Shown: in pieces, positions 7,310-7,579 of the stretch
Numbering within the stretch: position 1 is the first letter of the stretch
How the letters are laid out: each line of letters begins with the position of its first letter
Assembly (NCBI GenBank): GCA_016844425.1
Contig: JAERML010000317.1
Span: 1 to 7,579 of the forward strand
Direction of reading: 5' to 3'
Origin: Bacteroidota bacterium
Lineage (GTDB): Bacteria > Bacteroidota > UBA10030 > UBA6906
DNA: 7,579 nucleotides
Notes under the pieces: model-generated
The model's database searches: none
What the model was told of the DNA's origin: nothing
Seen by the model: only the letters and a program-made list of their open reading frames with translations
Made by a program: the position numbers and the translations under genes

Positions 7310-7329
7310 GGTAGTGTGGAGAGTGCTAA
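7303..7329 (-). promoter_or_regulatory. CIRCE-like HrcA operator, one perfect half and one degenerate half
   Basis: The minus strand has TTAGCACTC at 7329-7321, identical to the left half of the CIRCE consensus (TTAGCACTC-N9-GAGTGCTAA). Nine bases further on, at 7311-7303, the expected right half reads CCTTGACAA and matches only 4 of 9 positions, because the -35 box TTGACA occupies it. A perfect 9-mer in the promoter region of hrcA is unlikely by chance. HrcA bound here would cover the -35 element. Repression through such an imperfect site is inferred. Confidence 0.6.
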
Positions 7330-7404
7330 TTTATTGTCACTGCTTCACTGGACAAAACATTGGCTAAGTCCAACCGTGACCGCTGCACAGGTTTGAACGA
7401 TCAA

Positions 7405-7433
7405 TTGATTGTCTATCGAGAATGTTTTATATT
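7405..7433 (+). promoter_or_regulatory. Candidate promoter of the tRNA-Ala gene
   Basis: TTGATT (7405-7410) and TATATT (7428-7433) are separated by exactly 17 bases, about 40 bases before the mature tRNA 5' end. Transcription would begin near 7440, giving a short 5' leader to be removed by RNase P. The -35 overlaps a 10-bp palindrome, ATCAATTGAT, at 7400-7409, which has no known meaning here. Confidence 0.55.
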
Positions 7434-7474
7434 TGTGCCCGAAAGATTCCCGGATTGAAGTGAGCAAATGAGCT

Positions 7475-7547
7475 GGGGCTGTAGCTCAGCTGGGAGAGCG
7501 CCTCGTTCGCAACGAGGAGGTCGTCGGTTCGATCCCGATCAGCTCCA
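7475..7547 (+). tRNA. tRNA-Ala (anticodon CGC)
   Basis: The 73-base sequence folds into a full cloverleaf. The acceptor stem is GGGGCTG with CAGCTCC, the D arm GCTC/GAGC, the anticodon stem CCTCG/CGAGG with loop TTCGCAA (anticodon CGC, reading GCG codons), and the T arm GTCGG/CCGAT with loop TTCGATC. The discriminator is A. The third acceptor pair is G3-U70, the main identity element recognised by alanyl-tRNA synthetase, which confirms the alanine assignment. The 3' CCA is not encoded (CAA follows), so it must be added by the CCA-adding enzyme. The gene is transcribed away from the heat-shock operon. Confidence 0.96.
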
Positions 7548-7579
7548 CAAATCGTGTTGTCCGTTAGGCGAGTCATAGG

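Noticed and set aside
1..7579. CRISPR arrays, insertion sequences or attachment sites
   Set aside because: I found no repeated spacer pattern, transposase or long direct or inverted repeats on either strand. The tRNA 3' end is not duplicated in the window.

Overview
The window holds nine protein genes, all on the minus strand and tightly packed, and one tRNA gene on the plus strand at the right edge. Read in the direction of transcription (right to left), the genes are hrcA, grpE, dnaJ, a membrane-anchored helix-hairpin-helix (ComEA-type) protein, a PilM-like actin-fold protein, rsmD, coaD, a class I aspartate-type aminotransferase and an FmdB-family zinc-ribbon protein. Codon and protein style, a base composition near 50% GC by eye, a GrpE ending in an LRHAKVIVS block, and a chaperone cluster without dnaK suggest a bacterium of the Bacteroidota/Chlorobiota/Ignavibacteria group. 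This placement is inferred from family resemblance, not proven.

Right part (about 4390-7579). A tRNA-Ala(CGC) gene and the heat-shock operon diverge from a 235-bp intergenic region. That region holds a consensus-like sigma70-type promoter for each direction. It also holds one perfect CIRCE half-site (TTAGCACTC on the minus strand), with the -35 box of the hrcA promoter lying where the second half should be. The hrcA-grpE-dnaJ genes are joined by TGATG and ATGA overlaps, so HrcA probably represses its own operon and the DnaK co-chaperones GrpE and DnaJ.

Middle part (about 2816-4321). A ComEA-like DNA-binding protein with one N-terminal membrane helix is followed by a PilM-like protein with its own candidate promoter and a good ribosome-binding site. 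This pair suggests an envelope, pilus or DNA-uptake link inside an otherwise housekeeping stretch.

Left part (1-2815). rsmD (16S rRNA methylation), coaD (coenzyme A synthesis), an aminotransferase and an FmdB-like protein follow almost without gaps. The leftmost 223 bases show no convincing gene.

The most notable observations are three lesions in otherwise well-preserved genes. coaD lacks exactly 17 codons covering the catalytic HxGH motif, with the frame kept. grpE has a one-base frameshift near its start. The helix-hairpin-helix gene has a frameshift between its membrane anchor and its DNA-binding domain. Two of these are in normally essential or near-essential genes, so assembly or sequencing error must be excluded before any biological reading. 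I do not see a clearly new multi-gene system here.
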